The position numbers and the translations under genes are program-made. A stretch of DNA of 13,182 nt from Irineochytrium annulatum (taxonomy: Eukaryota > Chytridiomycota > Chytridiomycetes > Chytridiales > Chytridiaceae): assembly GCA_027600665.1 (NCBI GenBank), contig JADGJL010000829.1, positions 1 to 13,182 on the forward strand, given 5' to 3'. The notes beneath the pieces were generated by a model. That model saw nothing but the letters and a program-made list of their open reading frames with translations, did no database searches and was not told the origin of the DNA. Below are positions 1-8,532 of this stretch, one piece after another. How positions within the stretch are numbered: position 1 is the first letter of the stretch; every line of letters starts with the position of its first letter.

Positions 1-550
1 TTTAAAAGGAGGAAAGGTATGGAAAAAAGTTCACAAGATCGTAGACTCAAAAAAAATTGCAGTTATCATCGAAGTAGGTTTACGTTCGAATCATGAGTTG
101 TAATCGGCGAGTTTAAACTGCCTTTGAGCACGCTAGTAAGTTGCCGTGAAGCAATCTCAAGCGAGAGCCTGGGGCGACGAATTCCGTGCATGCCCTTAGC
201 TGCCACGCAGTCTCATTCATGCAGATATAACTAAAGACCAGTTGCTGCAATAGATCGACGTCAAGTGGTAAGCATTCGCATCAAGCTCTGTCAGGCCAGC
301 GCTTGCTGAGAGATCATTTCATTGTGGCCGTCCTTCTCGCGGCAGACTGATCTGCCCAGTACAAGTATAAATGCATCAGTCGCTTGGGGTGCGGCCCTAG
401 TTTCTTGCGTTGGCGTTCCCTTGCCGGCTCGGGACGCGACCCTGACAATGTCCACTCGGTGTCCGGCCGTGTTTTGCAATCATATTGTCAAAGGACCAAG
501 ACGCAATAGCCGAATTCCCTCGTTCCTTGACGACACCCTCAACCGCGGCC
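1..550. other. Upstream spacer before the GH31 gene
   Basis: No gene is supported here. The first 250 bases are AT-rich and full of stops on both strands. From about 300 onward there are open frames on both strands, but they have no recognisable protein similarity and overlap one another. The frame of the downstream gene is open back to a TTG at 485, with no ATG before 551, so this stretch is more likely 5' flank and leader than coding sequence. Confidence 0.5.
366..371 (+). promoter_or_regulatory. Possible TATA box of the GH31 gene
   Basis: A TATAAA hexamer lies 180 bases before the ATG at 551 and would place transcription start near 395-400, leaving a leader of about 150 bases. Only the hexamer is seen. 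Such hexamers arise by chance and no initiator or mapped transcript supports it. Confidence 0.25.
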
Positions 551-3267
551 ATGGATGTAAGCGCGGTCCTCGGCGGCAGGAGCGGGTCAACGATCTCCCT
601 CAACGTCGGCAAGTTCGTCGTCTCGCTCGACCTGGTCCCACCGCGCCTGTCCGTCCACCACAGGGACGATGTGCAGGAGCCGAGACGGGTTCTGTTGGAA
701 TGTGCGTGCTTCCTTCCTATCTATTTAGCTGTGTTCTTGTTCTGCGGTGATCACGCATTTACCATGCTTTTCGGGGTGCTCCAGCTGTTCCGGGAGTCCC
801 ATTTATTCGTTCGGCCGTCGGCGAGGATGACTTTACGGAGGGATACGGGTATGAATGCTATGCATTGCAACGCGCTGACCCCTCTCCGACCCAGAACGTT
901 CAAGATCATTGACCACGACTTCTACCTGACCTCGTCCCAGACCATCGACTCCTTCTCGTCCGACACGACCTCTGCGCGCGAGCCCACCGCGGTCCTGCGC
1001 GGAACGATTCCAACGACGTATGCGAAACACGCGATTCCGTACTCTATGACGTTTGAGAGCCCATCGGAAAACCAGTTGAGGTTCACCGTTACGCTATCAG
1101 ACCCGGAGGGCATGTTCACAAAGGTGTTTCTGACGTTGGCGTCGGAAAAGGATGAGAGGATATTTGGGTTCGGGGAGCAGCTCACGCACTTCGACCTAAA
1201 GGGGCATAAGGTTCCTATCATGGTCAGGTGAGATATCCGCCAGAACTCGGGTTTTTCGTGTTACTGAAGCGAACGCTGCAGGGAGGATGGCGTCGGCCGC
1301 GGCCTCGAGCCCGTCACGACGGTCACCAACACCATCTTCGGCCCGAACGCCGGCGGCGACGCCGTCTCGGCCTATAAGCCCGTGCCCCATCTCATGACCA
1401 CCCGCCTGCGCTCAATCTTCCTCGAGGTGGACGACTACTCTATGTTCGACCTCACGCACCCGCGCCGGATCGTCGTGAAAGTCGCCGCGCCCCAGGTGAT
1501 CGGCCGGCTGATCCGCGGCACGTCCCCTCTTCAACTGGTGGAGGAGTACACGGGCTACTCTGGTCGGATGGAGCCCCTGCCGGAGTGGGTGTTGAAGGGC
1601 GCTGTTGCGGGCATTCAGGGTGGGGAGGAGAAGGTCATGGCGATCGTGAGGAAGTGCAAGGAGGCCTGTGTGCCCATTGCGGCCCTCTGGCTGCAGGACT
1701 GGTGTGGGAAGAGGGAGCAGAAGGTGATGGGACGCGTCCTAAAGAGGCTTTGGTGGAATTGGGAGAGCGACGATGTACTTTGTAAGTACATTGCCCCTCT
1801 TTCTCTAGGACGCGTTTGCTAATAATAACTCGTGTAGATCCGAACTGGACGCACTTCGTTAACCAACTCGAGGAGGAATGCATCCACACCTTGACGTACG
1901 TAAACAGCTTCTTGGCGGACGTCGAGTGCGGAGGCAAACCCTCCTTCCGCCGTAACCTGTACGCCGAGGCCGTCAAGCACAACTATCTCGTCCTAGACCA
2001 CACGGGCGAGAAACCTCTCGCCATCAATTCTGGCCCGAACTTCCGCGCCGGGCTTGTCGACCTCATGAACCCCGACGCCTTTGCGTGGCTCCGCGACGTG
2101 ATGGTGAAGGAGGTATTCCAGGAGGAGGGCGTCAAAGGGTACATGAGCGATTTTGCAGAGTTCTTGCCGCCGGGAGCGACGCTGTCGTCCGGGAGGAAGG
2201 CGACGGCGGCCGATCACAACCATTACGCGGAGCTGTGGTCGAAGCTGCAGAAGGAGGCGCTGGAGGCCGTCGGGGTGAAGGACAAGGTCGTGTTCCATCG
2301 GTCCGGGTTCACGAAAAGCCCCGGTTTGACGCGGCTTTTCTGGACAGGGGACCAACTGGTTTCGTGGGATGGGTACGATGGGATCAAAGCAGGGGTAAGC
2401 GTTTTCGTTGTTCTTGTTAGACTGGATTAATCGTGTTTTGTGTTTTAGTTGGTTGGCCTTCTGTCATCCGGTCTCTCTGGGTTCTCGCTAAACCACTCGG
2501 ACGTTGGTGGTTACAGCGGCCTTACGTTTGAAGTCATGGGTATGAAACTTGGCCATTGGAGGTCTCCGGAGCTGCTGCTTCGATGGATGGAGCTGGGAGC
2601 TTTTGGAACCATCTTTAGGACACACGAAGGTACGGGTTGACCGCTGAGTGAATCGAGCGGCTAATGTGTTTACAATCATAGGAAGCATGCCTCAAGTGAA
2701 TGCCCAATTCTATGACAACGACAGTAAGCTTTTGCATACCCAAGTCCATCGTTGTGCACAAATCTGATTTTTCTGTTTTTTCTCTGACGTGCAGTGACTC
2801 TCACCCACATGCGGAAATGTGTCGAACTCTTCGCATCCCTCTCCGACTACAAGCGGCGCCTGATGGACGAAGCCGCGGCATGGGGTTACCCCTTGATCCG
2901 CCACATGTTCCTCCATTTTCACGAGGACCCTGCCGTATATTCCCTAAACCGCCAGTTCCTCCTCGGATCCTCCGTGCTCGTCGCCCCCGTTATGGACCCG
3001 GGCGTCAGCGACGTCGAGGTCTACCTGCCAAAGCTGCCGACGGAAGGCGCGCGGTGGTTCGACGCGAGGAACTTGAAGCCCGTTGACGTCACGGCGTATC
3101 CGGCCAGGATCAAGGCGAGGGCGCCGTTGGGAAAACCGGCGGTGTTTGTGACGGAGGAGGCGGTCGAGGATAAGGCGCTCGCACCGTTCTTTGCGTACTG
3201 GAAGGCGATGGCGCCTGTTAATATCGGAGCATTTAGTGGCGGAGAATTTAAAGTGTCAACGATTTAG
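551..3267 (+). CDS. Glycoside hydrolase family 31, sulfoquinovosidase (YihQ-type)
   Basis: Exons 551-701, 785-848, 895-1227, 1282-1781, 1838-2394, 2449-2629, 2682-2723 and 2795-3267 give 766 residues (E. coli YihQ: 678). Sulfoquinovosidases release sulfoquinovose from sulfolipid-derived glycosides by a retaining mechanism. The nucleophile is D454 in GYMSDFAEFLP and the acid/base is D521 in FWTGDQ; their spacing of 67 equals D405-D472 in E. coli YihQ. The sulfonate/sugar-binding QQRWY set is complete: Q295 (GIQGG), Q321 (LQDW), R338 and W341 (KRLWWNW), Y557 (HSDVGGY). The C-terminal FRTHEG and a beta-domain (LGSSVLVAPV) also fit. The start at 551 is the first in-frame ATG and has good context (gcggccATGG). 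Introns are 46-83 bases; intron 4 has a GCTAAT branch site. No signal peptide is visible, so a cytosolic enzyme is inferred. No other sulfoquinovose pathway gene lies nearby. Confidence 0.92.
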
Positions 3268-3790
3268 AAGCGGGAAGGGGGGGGGATGGGTTTTTAGGTG
3301 GTACCACTTTGCTCGTAGCTACGAGGGGATGCTTATTATTATTTGTTTGATCCACTCAATAGCGTTGGTTTTTCTGCCATCGACGCGAGCAGGGTAGTGG
3401 GGGGCTCTCTAGCAAGAGCAGGCGAGCACGAGATATGACTTCATGTTTGATCTGCGAATAGGCAAAGAAAGCATCCATCATTCATAATCTCCTTCAGCAA
3501 AGGAACCTAGCTTGAGCGTGCAAATGAAAGCACAAAGATGAGAACGAAGTTTTTCTAAAAAAAGGGTCTCCACTTAAATCAAGCGATTGCTGAAGCATAA
3601 GCGCCCCAATGAGCCGCTAAGGCTGAGTTAATTGCGTTGGTGAGGCCGCGTGGAGGGTATGGTCCGGCAGGTGGAAGCAAAATTTGACGCAGTGCGTCTG
3701 GTGCCGGTGAAGACTCTAACAGCTCCCGCCGCGGCTGGATGGAAGCGACGGAGTTCTGAATCTGCCCTGCGACGGCCGTCCTAACCCGCC
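3268..3790. other. Spacer between the GH31 and receptor genes
   Basis: No gene is supported. The stretch holds a run of nine G at 3277-3285 just after the GH31 stop (a likely sequencing-error hotspot), two short perfect palindromes at 3298-3307 and 3312-3325, an AT-rich patch with TTATTATTATT near 3331, and a GC-rich leader-like segment from about 3640 to the receptor ATG. Confidence 0.6.
3298..3325. repeat. Two adjacent perfect palindromes in the GH31 3' flank
   Basis: GTGGTACCAC (3298-3307) and CTCGTAGCTACGAG (3312-3325) are each identical to their reverse complement and are four bases apart. They lie about 30 bases past the GH31 stop codon, probably within its 3'UTR. They have no loop, so they resemble dimeric protein-binding sites more than hairpins. 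Function is unknown. Confidence 0.45.
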
Positions 3791-5027
3791 ATGTCGTCGA
3801 ACACCACGTCCTCGGGGAACGCCACGAGCCCAAACGCAACAACGACAACCTGGTTTGAGGACATCTCGTTGCCCTTTCAGACCGTGGTCAATGGGACGTC
3901 CCTCTTCTTCGCGGTCCTCAGCGTAGTCCTCTTCGGCCTCGCCCGGTGGCGCGACGCGAAGTTGTTCTCCCGCGTCAGCCTCCGGTTGATATTAACCATA
4001 CAAGGTACTCGCGACGAATCCGATGAGATTCGTACTAAGTGCCTCCGTCACAGCGTGCAATGCGGCCTATCATGCAGCATACATCTACTCGCTATGGAAG
4101 GCGGACGATAAAAATTGTGAGGCCAGCGTGGCCTTATACGTGATGTCGAGCCTGATGGCCACCTTCCTGACGACCGCCCTTGCCGTCAACCTCGTCTTCA
4201 TCGCTGTCTTGAAGAGGACCGTGCGGACAAACATGTTCACCATCTCGGTCGTCGCCGCTGCGGTGCCGGCGATCGCTTTTTCGCTGCCACCTGTCTTTAT
4301 GAAGGTCGTTGGCTTTAACCCGATCTTCGTAAGCTTCCTGTGTATTTATGGTAGCCCGGATTCCTGTTAAGTCATAAGCGCAGGGCTGCTGGTTCGTCGG
4401 CCCTCAGCTCCGGCAGTGGTTGTGGATTTTCTACTATGGTCCCTTTTTTGTCGTGGCCTGCATCAACCTACTCTTTGCCATAATGATTCGGTCGGCGCTT
4501 TCCGTGAGTACCGCTATTTCCGTCCATTCCTCGTGCTGGAGATGAGAGCTTACCGTAGTAGCCTTACTTCAATAGATGGTTCGGCAGGTCAAGCACGAAC
4601 TCGGGCGATGGAGTTACCTCTGGACCTCATGATCAGGATACACCTCTTACAAATCTTGGCTCTACAAACGACACTGCCTTTTACGAGCTGCCAGTTGTCA
4701 AGGCGCCGCGGAAGCCGGCTGTCCGATCGCAGGGTGACGCGGTCAGGTACGCTTGCCCTTTCCTAAGCTTTCCTATGATACGTGATGTTGATACGGTTTC
4801 ATGAACACAGAACGGTGGCCATCAAGGTTAACTACTACGTTGTCATACCGTTCATTTGCGTCTTGGGCGCATGCCTCACGGATTCGACAGGCAACTACGC
4901 CGACCTTCCTCAGCTGCTTCAGACGCTCACGGCGTCGCTGAACGGCACGCTGACGTTCATCCTGCTATGCTTCGACAGCGCGGTCAGGAGGGCCGTATTG
5001 CGCGTGTTCACGAGGGAAGATGCGTAG
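3791..5027 (+). CDS. Seven-transmembrane GPCR-like receptor
   Basis: Exons 3791-4004, 4054-4328, 4384-4503, 4562-4746 and 4811-5027 give 336 residues. The N-terminus has four N-glycosylation sequons (N4, N10, N15, N34), implying it faces outside. Seven hydrophobic segments follow at roughly 35-53, 62-86, 95-124, 131-153, 174-199, 268-287 and 297-320. C93 at the top of TM3 and C165 in the second extracellular loop match the usual GPCR disulfide. TM5 and TM6 contain prolines (P183, P278). A polar loop of about 65 residues lies between TM5 and TM6, and a short basic C-tail ends the protein. TM5 (IFYYGPFF) and TM7 vaguely recall cAMP-receptor-like GPCRs, but I cannot assign a ligand or class. Intron 1 has a TACTAAG branch site. 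The exon 3/4 junction is uncertain: donor GTGAGT is strong, but only the acceptor at 4561 keeps frame; the nicer acceptor at 4575 leads to a stop at 4630. Related relics lie just downstream. Confidence 0.8.
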
Positions 5028-5371
5028 AGGAAGGCGAGAGAACGGTTGGAACTTACACAAGCAGACATTGCCAGGCATTTATATTGTATTATTGTTATTA
5101 GTAATATCTGATTTGCTCGTTAATTAATTTGCAAGAGCATTGACTTGTGCATAGTAGTTAATGCCTGGTTGCATGCTCACTTTTCTCACCTAGCTGAATG
5201 CCGGAGCGTGACGTTATAACACATTTCTGATGGAATTTTTTCGATCTTCAATATTTTTCATATACTTTTATTGATCTACGATAAACCATGAACGCCATCT
5301 CCTCACAAGTACTCCTTACGCGCGCGCTTACGTGGAAATATGAACCAATCCGATAACTAAGAATTATTCAG
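5028..5371. other. AT-rich spacer after the receptor gene
   Basis: The first 80 bases are the probable 3'UTR of the receptor gene. They start with a segment (about 5040-5054) that is repeated downstream at 6071-6085. The rest is AT-rich with TTAATTAATT and scattered stops. I found no convincing remains of receptor TM1-TM6 here. Confidence 0.5.
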
Positions 5372-5450
5372 TTGTCCCCGACGTCGCTGATCGGCACGCT
5401 GCCATTATCCGTACGTGACGTGAGGAGAGCCGTTATCCCTTTACGTGCGT
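5372..5450 (+). pseudogene. Relic of receptor 3' end (TM7 segment only)
   Basis: Bases 5382-5401 match 19 of 20 bases of the receptor's TM7 exon at 4933-4952. Both encode a TSL/ASL-x-GTL stretch. A second block near 5420-5437 encodes VRRAV, as the receptor does at residues 323-327. Between the blocks the relic lacks several codons, including the LLCFD part of TM7. No start, no other transmembrane segment and no intact exon border is visible. It lies upstream of the larger relic at 5663, so it should come from a different tandem copy. Position and similarity are seen; duplication followed by decay is inferred. Confidence 0.6.
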
Positions 5451-5662
5451 GCGTGAGTATAATAGGAAGGCCACAGAAACAATGTGCGGTTAAATGCAGG
5501 ATGTCAGGGGAATGTGCACGCCAGCTAGCCCAGTGGGTTGACAAGGGTCTGGGTCTCACGTTCACACCACGGGTGTAGGAGGCACCTGGCGGACTCGATT
5601 ACCTCGTGCTCTGCCTGAATGTAGTTTGAATCACTCCGCCCACATCCATTTCGCTCAGAACC

Positions 5663-6130
5663 ATGTTGCGGAGGAACGCCACAGGCAACGCCGGCTGGTT
5701 CGCGCCTACATCCCTTGAATTGCAGGTGACGTCTTCAAGGAGTAATGCTTTATTCACAGATGGCAACAGACGCGCGTGAACGAGGCCCTCTCCTTCGCGA
5801 TCTTCAGTGTAGTATTTTTCGCTTTGGCATGTTAGCGTGATTCACTACTTTTACTGGTGTTAGCCTCAGATTGATATCGGCAATCCAGATACTGGTGAAA
5901 ACGCGGCGTTTATAAAAGATTCACTATCTGGCGACGATATTGCACTGCGATTCATGCCGTAGATCTAATCCCTATGGAAAGCCGACAAAAAAAACTGCGA
6001 GGCCAGCGTGGCCTGTGTTAAGGTATCGAGCTTCATGGCCAGCTTCCTGACGACGGCGTGGACTGGATTTAGGAACGGTTGGAACTTTGGACCGCATCCC
6101 ATATTATTGCCGTTGTTTATTTGTTATTCG
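5663..6130 (+). pseudogene. Decayed 5' half of a paralogous 7TM receptor
   Basis: An ATG at 5663 opens 21 codons rich in the same features as the receptor start (a sequon, then GWFAP against TWFED), then a 44-base intron-like GT-AG segment (5726-5769), then TRVNEALSFAIFSVVFFALAC, one residue per codon like the receptor's TM1, ending in a TAG at 5833. After a frameshift, VSLRLISAIQ matches the receptor's VSLRLILTIQ. After another shift, bases 5972-6058 match receptor bases 4092-4178 at about 77% (my count: 20 differences in 87), covering LWKAD to FLTTA of TM3. TM4-TM7 are absent: sequence jumps to a segment at 6071-6085 that matches the receptor's 3'UTR at 5040-5054. The in-frame stop, two frameshifts and the deletion make this a pseudogene. 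Confidence 0.85.
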
Positions 6131-6199
6131 TGTTTAGCTGGTAGACTCATTAAAGCAGTTATCTGCAGGGAGATCTGCGTGTTAGTTAAACCTTCTCGG

Positions 6200-8277
6200 A
6201 TGGGCAACAGCGCCCAACGCGCAGCTGCAATTGCGGTTTGTTTAGCAGTTTCGGCAGTGCCCACTACATTTGCATTGCCATCAACATCCAGCTCGACCTT
6301 CACGTCAGCAGACTTCGCCCATCCCTCTTTCGCAATGGACACGATTCTTCAGTGGGGCAGGCGGGCCACGGGAGGTACCGCGCAGGCAACCGGCGAGCCT
6401 CCTCTCCCTTCTGCCGGCAACGCCTCCGCGCGATCGGAGCAACCAGGCCCACAAAGCGCCCTCCCCGGCTCGGTGCCATTCGACGATCAGCTCGGCTCCG
6501 CGGCCATCCTCATGGCCTCGTCCAACGGGCCGATGTCGGCGTCTTTGCAGGGACCGCCAAAGCGTGCTCTCAACCCCGTCAACACCGCCAACGGATCCCA
6601 TCACCTCGGACTTCCGTCCACACCGCCAGCTGGCCAGCTCTCGGCCGCATCGTCACACGCGAACCAGCCGTCCGCCGGCTTCTTTGGCGTGCTCGGCGGC
6701 TCGTCAGCTTTGGCTAGGGACGCCAAGGAGCAGTCGAAGAGTGCGAGGGTGTCGACCATAATGAGGATCAGGGTCGCTACGTCGGCGGGCACGCTGCTGA
6801 TCCCCGTGCCGTCGGACTACAACATCGCCTGGCTACTGGCAGAGGCGCATGCGAGGCTTTTCCGGTTCCAGGAGGACAAGGAGGAGGGCGAGGAGGCTGA
6901 GCAGAGGTCCGTCTTCACGACCGCGCGGTCGCTGCAGGGGGACATGGTGGACGTCTCGGACCTCGTTGGTGACGTCTTGACAAATGGAGAGGTTTGCAGA
7001 CTCTTCTTGTCGCTAAGCCCGTTCCTTTTGCTGAAAAATCTGTTTCTCTTTGCAAGACTCTGATCGGCCTCACCGAGATCGAGTCCCGCTACGCGCCCCG
7101 CGACGTCCACCCGCTCTTTGCGACCATTATGGCGACCGCCTCGGCCGATCCGGCCTACCTCGAGGCCCTCGAGCTCCGCAAACACCGCGCGCGCCAGTCC
7201 GACGTTTTCTTCGTCAACGGCGACGACGACGACGCCCCACCACCGGAAGTCCTCGCAAAGGATGCGCCTCTCCCGCCGATCCCGGATCAGGCCGAGGGTG
7301 TTGCCGACCTCCGCTTCCAGCGCCGGTCCTCCATCCGACCCGTCTCGGGTCCCACCCGCCGCCTCTCGCTCATCACGGGCGGCGTCCCGGCCTCTGTCGC
7401 CGAAACGCGGAAGGTCAAGACTATTGCCGAGGAGCGCAAGGTCGCCCTCGCGGCACCCGGCCAACCATCAAACTCGATCGCGACCACGCTCGCGGGCAAC
7501 CTCCTGGAGGTCCTCACGCGCGTGGCCCACCCGTCCGCGTCCGGCGAGAGTACTACTGCGCCCGTGTTCGGCTGGGTGCCCTGCGTCGTCGAGGTCGTCG
7601 GCGAGGGCGACGACGAAGGCTTCATGCAGGTCCGCTTCGTCGGCCAAGACGGCGCAGATGCCGGCTCAGCCCGGGTCGAGGTCGTGGGCGTTGACCGGCT
7701 CCGCATCATGAGCGCCGTCGAGCTCGGCGGCAGCGTTTTGAACAACGGCGAGGTCGAGGTCCTGGTGCGTTCTGAGGAGAACCCGGCGGACGAGTACGTC
7801 CTCTACCCGGGCGTGGCTGTGGGTTACGGGATGGGTGCCGGGGGTATCAATGTCACCGTCAGGTTGCTGATGAATGCGACGGTTGGCGATGACGATGAGG
7901 AGTTGTGCCCGCTTATCAGCGTGCCAGTGAGCAAGTGCAGGCTGCCGGGACACCCGGGGATCACGCCGAGGGATCAAGCATTCCTCACGGTTGCGGCGTC
8001 GCTGCTGCATGAGGAGGAGGAGGACGCCGAGGCGGAGGTGGACGGGCTGGTGGAGGAGCCGGCGGAGATTGCGGAGGAGGCCGCGGTCGAGCAAGCGGAG
8101 GAGGAGACCACGGCGGAGGCGACGGAGGCGGCTGCGGCCGAGGTTGTGGCTGCTGAGGTCGTTAACGAGATCGTGGATGTCGTTACTGAAGCGAAAACGG
8201 ACGTGACGGAGGTTACTGAGGTAAAAACGGTGGAGCAGACGGTTGTTCTTGAAGAGGCGAAGGCGGTTGAGGAATAA
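6200..8277 (+). CDS. Ubiquitin-fold plus tandem Agenet/Tudor-like protein, unnamed
   Basis: Exons 6200-6991 and 7057-8277 give 670 residues; the intron is 65 bases and phase 0. Residues 46-185 are low-complexity (Ser, Pro, Gly, Ala). Residues about 188-285 (RIRV, LLIPVPSDYNIAWLL, then a GDVLTNGE turn and SRY) resemble, from memory, the ubiquitin-like domain of TONSL. Residues about 433-565 look like two Agenet/Tudor repeats: GWVPCVVEVV with MQVRF and DRLRI, then VEVLVRSEENPADEY followed by a second barrel, recalling the FMRP/FXR N-terminus. The last 90 residues are a Glu/Ala/Val-rich acidic tail. No KH or enzyme domain is present. A role as a chromatin or RNA-linked adaptor is inference. Start is uncertain: ATG 6200 gives a signal-peptide-like N-terminus that does not suit these domains; ATG 6335 (625 residues) has better context; the frame is also open upstream into the receptor relic (ATG 6035). 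Confidence 0.72.
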
Positions 8278-8532
8278 GCGTGTATTCATCTACTTTTTTT
8301 CATTTCTCTTGAACTTTGTGCGTTGTTTATTTACTATTTGGGTCTTCGTTTGGTACATAGACCTCTCTAGTCGTTTTTATTCAGAACGTTCTCGAGTTAA
8401 CGCGTGATATTCCCTTTTACGTCATATGTTGATAAATTCAAAAGATAAATGTTGTAGCGAATGCGTGCGATTGTATTAACAAGGCGAAGGCTGGGTTCTC
8501 AAGCAAGCCCGATGAGCAGTAGGTAACTTGAT
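8278..8532. other. Short convergent spacer
   Basis: This 255-base AT-rich stretch separates the ends of two convergent genes and must contain both 3' ends. I see no gene and no clear AATAAA on either strand. Confidence 0.5.

Noticed and set aside
485..550. In-frame upstream extension of the GH31 gene beginning at TTG 485
   Set aside because: There is no ATG; the ATG at 551 has good context and the protein from there fits the family, so the extension is not used.
702..894. Reading straight through 702-784 and 849-894 as GH31 coding sequence
   Set aside because: Although stop-free, removing both GT-AG segments restores the family pattern (LLESVPGVPFI and GYGTFKI); the read-through residues match nothing.
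551..3267. A sulfoquinovose catabolic gene cluster around the GH31 enzyme
   Set aside because: None of the neighbours resembles an SQ isomerase, kinase, aldolase, dehydrogenase or transporter.
4576..4630. Exon 4 of the receptor starting at 4576
   Set aside because: That frame stops at 4630 and cannot join the TM6-TM7 exon; it is kept only as a possible truncated splice form.
6200..6270. Calling the Agenet-like protein secreted from its hydrophobic N-terminus
   Set aside because: The stretch lies in an uncertain start region with better ATG context at 6335, and the downstream domains are typical of nuclear or cytosolic proteins.
7050..7711. Long Arg/Pro/Ser-rich frames overlapping the second exon of the Agenet-like gene
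   Set aside because: They are shadow frames caused by GC-rich codon use; the chosen frame has the domain-like pattern and runs to a sensible stop.
6817..8289. Long antisense frames opposite the Agenet-like gene
   Set aside because: Arg/Leu-rich mirror translations of an acidic, GC-biased gene with no recognisable domain.
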